Positions 61,481 to 64,000 of a stretch of 64,000 nucleotides of DNA are shown here, one piece after another. The notes under the pieces are model-generated. The model saw nothing but the letters and a program-made list of their open reading frames with translations. It was not told the origin of the DNA and did no database searches. The stretch spans positions 3,420,001-3,484,000 of the forward strand of contig JAKJHU010000076.1 of NCBI GenBank assembly GCA_022316685.1. The letters run 5' to 3'. Position numbers and translations under genes: made by a program. Each line of letters opens with the position of its first letter. Position 1 is the first letter of the stretch. This DNA is from Progne subis subis. Taxonomy: Eukaryota; Chordata; Aves; Passeriformes; Hirundinidae.

Positions 61481-64000
61481 GATATCTAACCAATATTTAC
61501 TAATGTCTTATAAAAAAAAATAGACTCAACCTTTTCACATTTGACCGCTGCAGAACTTATATAAAAATCAACTTAAAATTACAGCTTAAAGCAAAATCAG
61601 CTTAAAATTACACACTTTTTAAATTTATTTTCTGTTAAAAAAAGTTAGTAAGGCAGTGCATGGTGTGAGCAGTTTTGTAATGTATGTGAAGTGTCATTGA
61701 GTAGTATCAACCTACTGTGTATCTGCAGTGCTGTACTTGCTGCTCCTGAGTTGAGGTCTGTGTAAATACCCCATTTTCTCTCTTCCAAAATCTATCTGTA
61801 ACTTTTATTACTCTGCTTTTATTACTCTTTTCCTGTCAATTCTTTCTGCATTTTCCAAAAAAGGTTTCAAACTCTGTGCATTTCACATAAGACTCATTGC
61901 TAGAGTGCCTCTGTAAGTGTTCAATGTACTAAATTAAAGAAATGCATGTTCAATATATTAGAGCTTGTCTGCTAAGAAAATTAATCCAGAGCAAAATGAG
62001 GTGTGAATTTTGAAGTGAATGTAGAAATCCCAGTTTAGCTCAGCATGTGGAGGCTTTTTTCCAAGTTAGCGTAACCCCTTTATGGTTCAAAATAGCTGCA
62101 TGCTCAGAACCCAGAACACTGGCAAGAGGAGTTAATAAGGAGCAAGTCTTTGTGTCAGTAGCTTTGTGCTGTGTTTTCTTGTGATGCAGTGAAAAGGGAT
62201 TGATTTCAGGTAGCTAATCGTTAAGCTGACCTCTGGTTCAATCCCTCTGCTAACTATGTCAGTATCCCAGAGGAGGAAGAACTAAAGTGAATGGACTTGG
62301 GGAGAACTGGCAGACAGCTTCACTTCATTGACAGAGAGGACAACTTGTTATCCCATCTGTGTATTCAGGGATACTAATGAGGGCTCCTGTGGTATTTTTT
62401 TAAACAAAACTTATCCAGGTTTGAAGCATAGGGAAGAGAAGCTTGTCTTGCAAATAGTGATATTTGTAATGCTTCCTTGTTCTTATTAAATACACCCACA
62501 TGATGAGGACCAGTTCTTAGTTAAAATCTTAACTGTTTTATGTAAATAAAACTTCCTTGCCTAAAAATATTTGGCTTAGGATCTGAGTGGAGTTCCTCAT
62601 AACCTGCATCGCTGTGGGCTGTGCTTTCTTTTCAGTGATGAAAAATATATTACACTCTCCTAAAGTCAGAGTACACCAATGCCATTTCCTTTGTAGTCTT
62701 TGCTGGTCACATGGCCCTTTTTGTTTTAAATTAATAAAATCCTAAATCTGCATTCAAGAATAACAGTTAACATACTCTTTCAACAGAAATTCAGCTTTAA
62801 ATTGTTTCCATATGGGATCTTTACTTAAAGATTTGGCAGACTGTGCCCATACTTTTGTTTTGTTTTTTTTTTACCGAGGTCCAACTCCTGGGTTTGTCGT
62901 TCCCCCAGATTTTGGAGTGCAGGGGTTTTGCTGCCAGATATAACAAGCATGAAGGGCCATTGTTTAAAGAAACAAAAACTTGAACTATCCATCTAGGAAG
63001 AAAAAACATGTAGAGCTATTAACCCCCATCTGCCAACTGTCCTCAAGAGACAAGCATTTGACCCAGATTGGAGCATTAATGTTGAATTAATGACATTCTG
63101 AAGCAATGCTGAATGTACCTATCCCCGTAAATTTACAATTCAAAGCAGTGAAGAATGCCAACCTTTGAATTCAAAAAATCACATTGGACTTGGAAGTGAT
63201 CTTCTGAATTAATTTTTGTCACTTGCCTATATAAAATAAGTAGCATCACGTGCTATCACAGATTTGTCTGCAGCAACTGATTTATTTTGTACTTTGCTCT
63301 AGGAGTGTTCTGTAGAGAAATGAAGTTTAGGATTTGGCTTTTAACAGACCCTATTGTGTGTGGACCAATGTCTTATCAGAGATTGCAACATAACGGAAGT
63401 ATGATTAACTGAGCTGGGACTTCCCTCATTCCTTACGCAAGCAGATGTTTGATCTCTGGTAAACTTCACAATATTTGAGTTCAGGTCAAAATGGTGAAAG
63501 GCTCTGCTAATTCAGTAGAAGTGTTCTGGGTCATCAGTTGCTTGAGTGCGGCCTTTGTGGCAACTTCAGTGGGATTTGCTTTCCAAGGAGAAAATGCTTG
63601 GGGTCCTACCCAGAATAACTTTTTATTTTTCTTTCCTTGGATTGTCTGGCAAAATTCTCCTGTGCCATATGGTTTATGACAGATAGCTTTCATCTCTAGT
63701 TGTATATGGACAATGCAAATTAACCAAATGTAGATAGAACAAATGCATCTATAGAACTTGTTAGCTCACTTAATGTAGTTTGTCTTTGCTATTTTGCACT
63801 TTAAAAAATACAGGAGATCAGCTTTGCTAGTGCAGGTTTTTTTCAAACTGAATGACACATAAGGAGGAGTCAAACCTCAAACAAAATGTACATTTTTTTT
63901 CTATTTCAGCTTCCTTACCTCCAGGAAGGGAGGAACATTATTCTGTTTTTCTATCGATGAATAGTCACGGGGTTTGCTGGATATTACGATCCTCTTCTGG

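Overview
The window is a stretch of bird genome, probably a songbird. It lies inside one protein-coding gene on the + strand, SPTLC2, the catalytic PLP-binding subunit of serine palmitoyltransferase. The bird call rests on the repeats: CR1 LINE fragments dominate, no Alu, B1 or L1-like sequence is visible, and one tRNA-Ile-headed SINE with a CR1-like tail resembles TguSINE1, known from passerines.

Ten coding exons were mapped with canonical GT-AG splice sites, matching exons 2 to 11 of a 12-exon gene. They total 1436 nt. Adding back one base that appears missing in exon 3 gives 479 codons, which corresponds to residues 45-523 of the 562-residue human protein without a gap. The PLP lysine falls at K379 in that numbering. 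Exon 1 (N-terminus, promoter) lies before the window and the last exon (about 39 C-terminal residues) lies after it.

Layout: intron 1 (1-6090); exon 2 (ER membrane anchor); intron 2 (7.3 kb); exons 3-9 clustered in 13.6-24.9 kb (substrate and PLP-binding core); a 32.5 kb intron 9; exons 10 and 11 (57.4-59.6 kb); and the start of intron 11. Intron 9 carries a strong CpG island near 48 kb, a 0.25 kb G/T-only tract, a diverged ~195 bp direct-repeat pair, and most of the CR1 elements plus the SINE. No second protein-coding gene could be supported on either strand, and no tRNA, rRNA, CRISPR or prokaryotic feature was seen.

Points most worth a second look: (1) a 1-base deletion in exon 3 that breaks the reading frame, with an alternative acceptor 8 nt inside exon 4 that would restore it; (2) the orphan CpG island inside intron 9, with splice-donor-like sites on both strands; (3) the ~195 bp repeat pair with an internal hairpin, one copy abutting the G/T tract. 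Nothing here amounts to a new multi-gene system.
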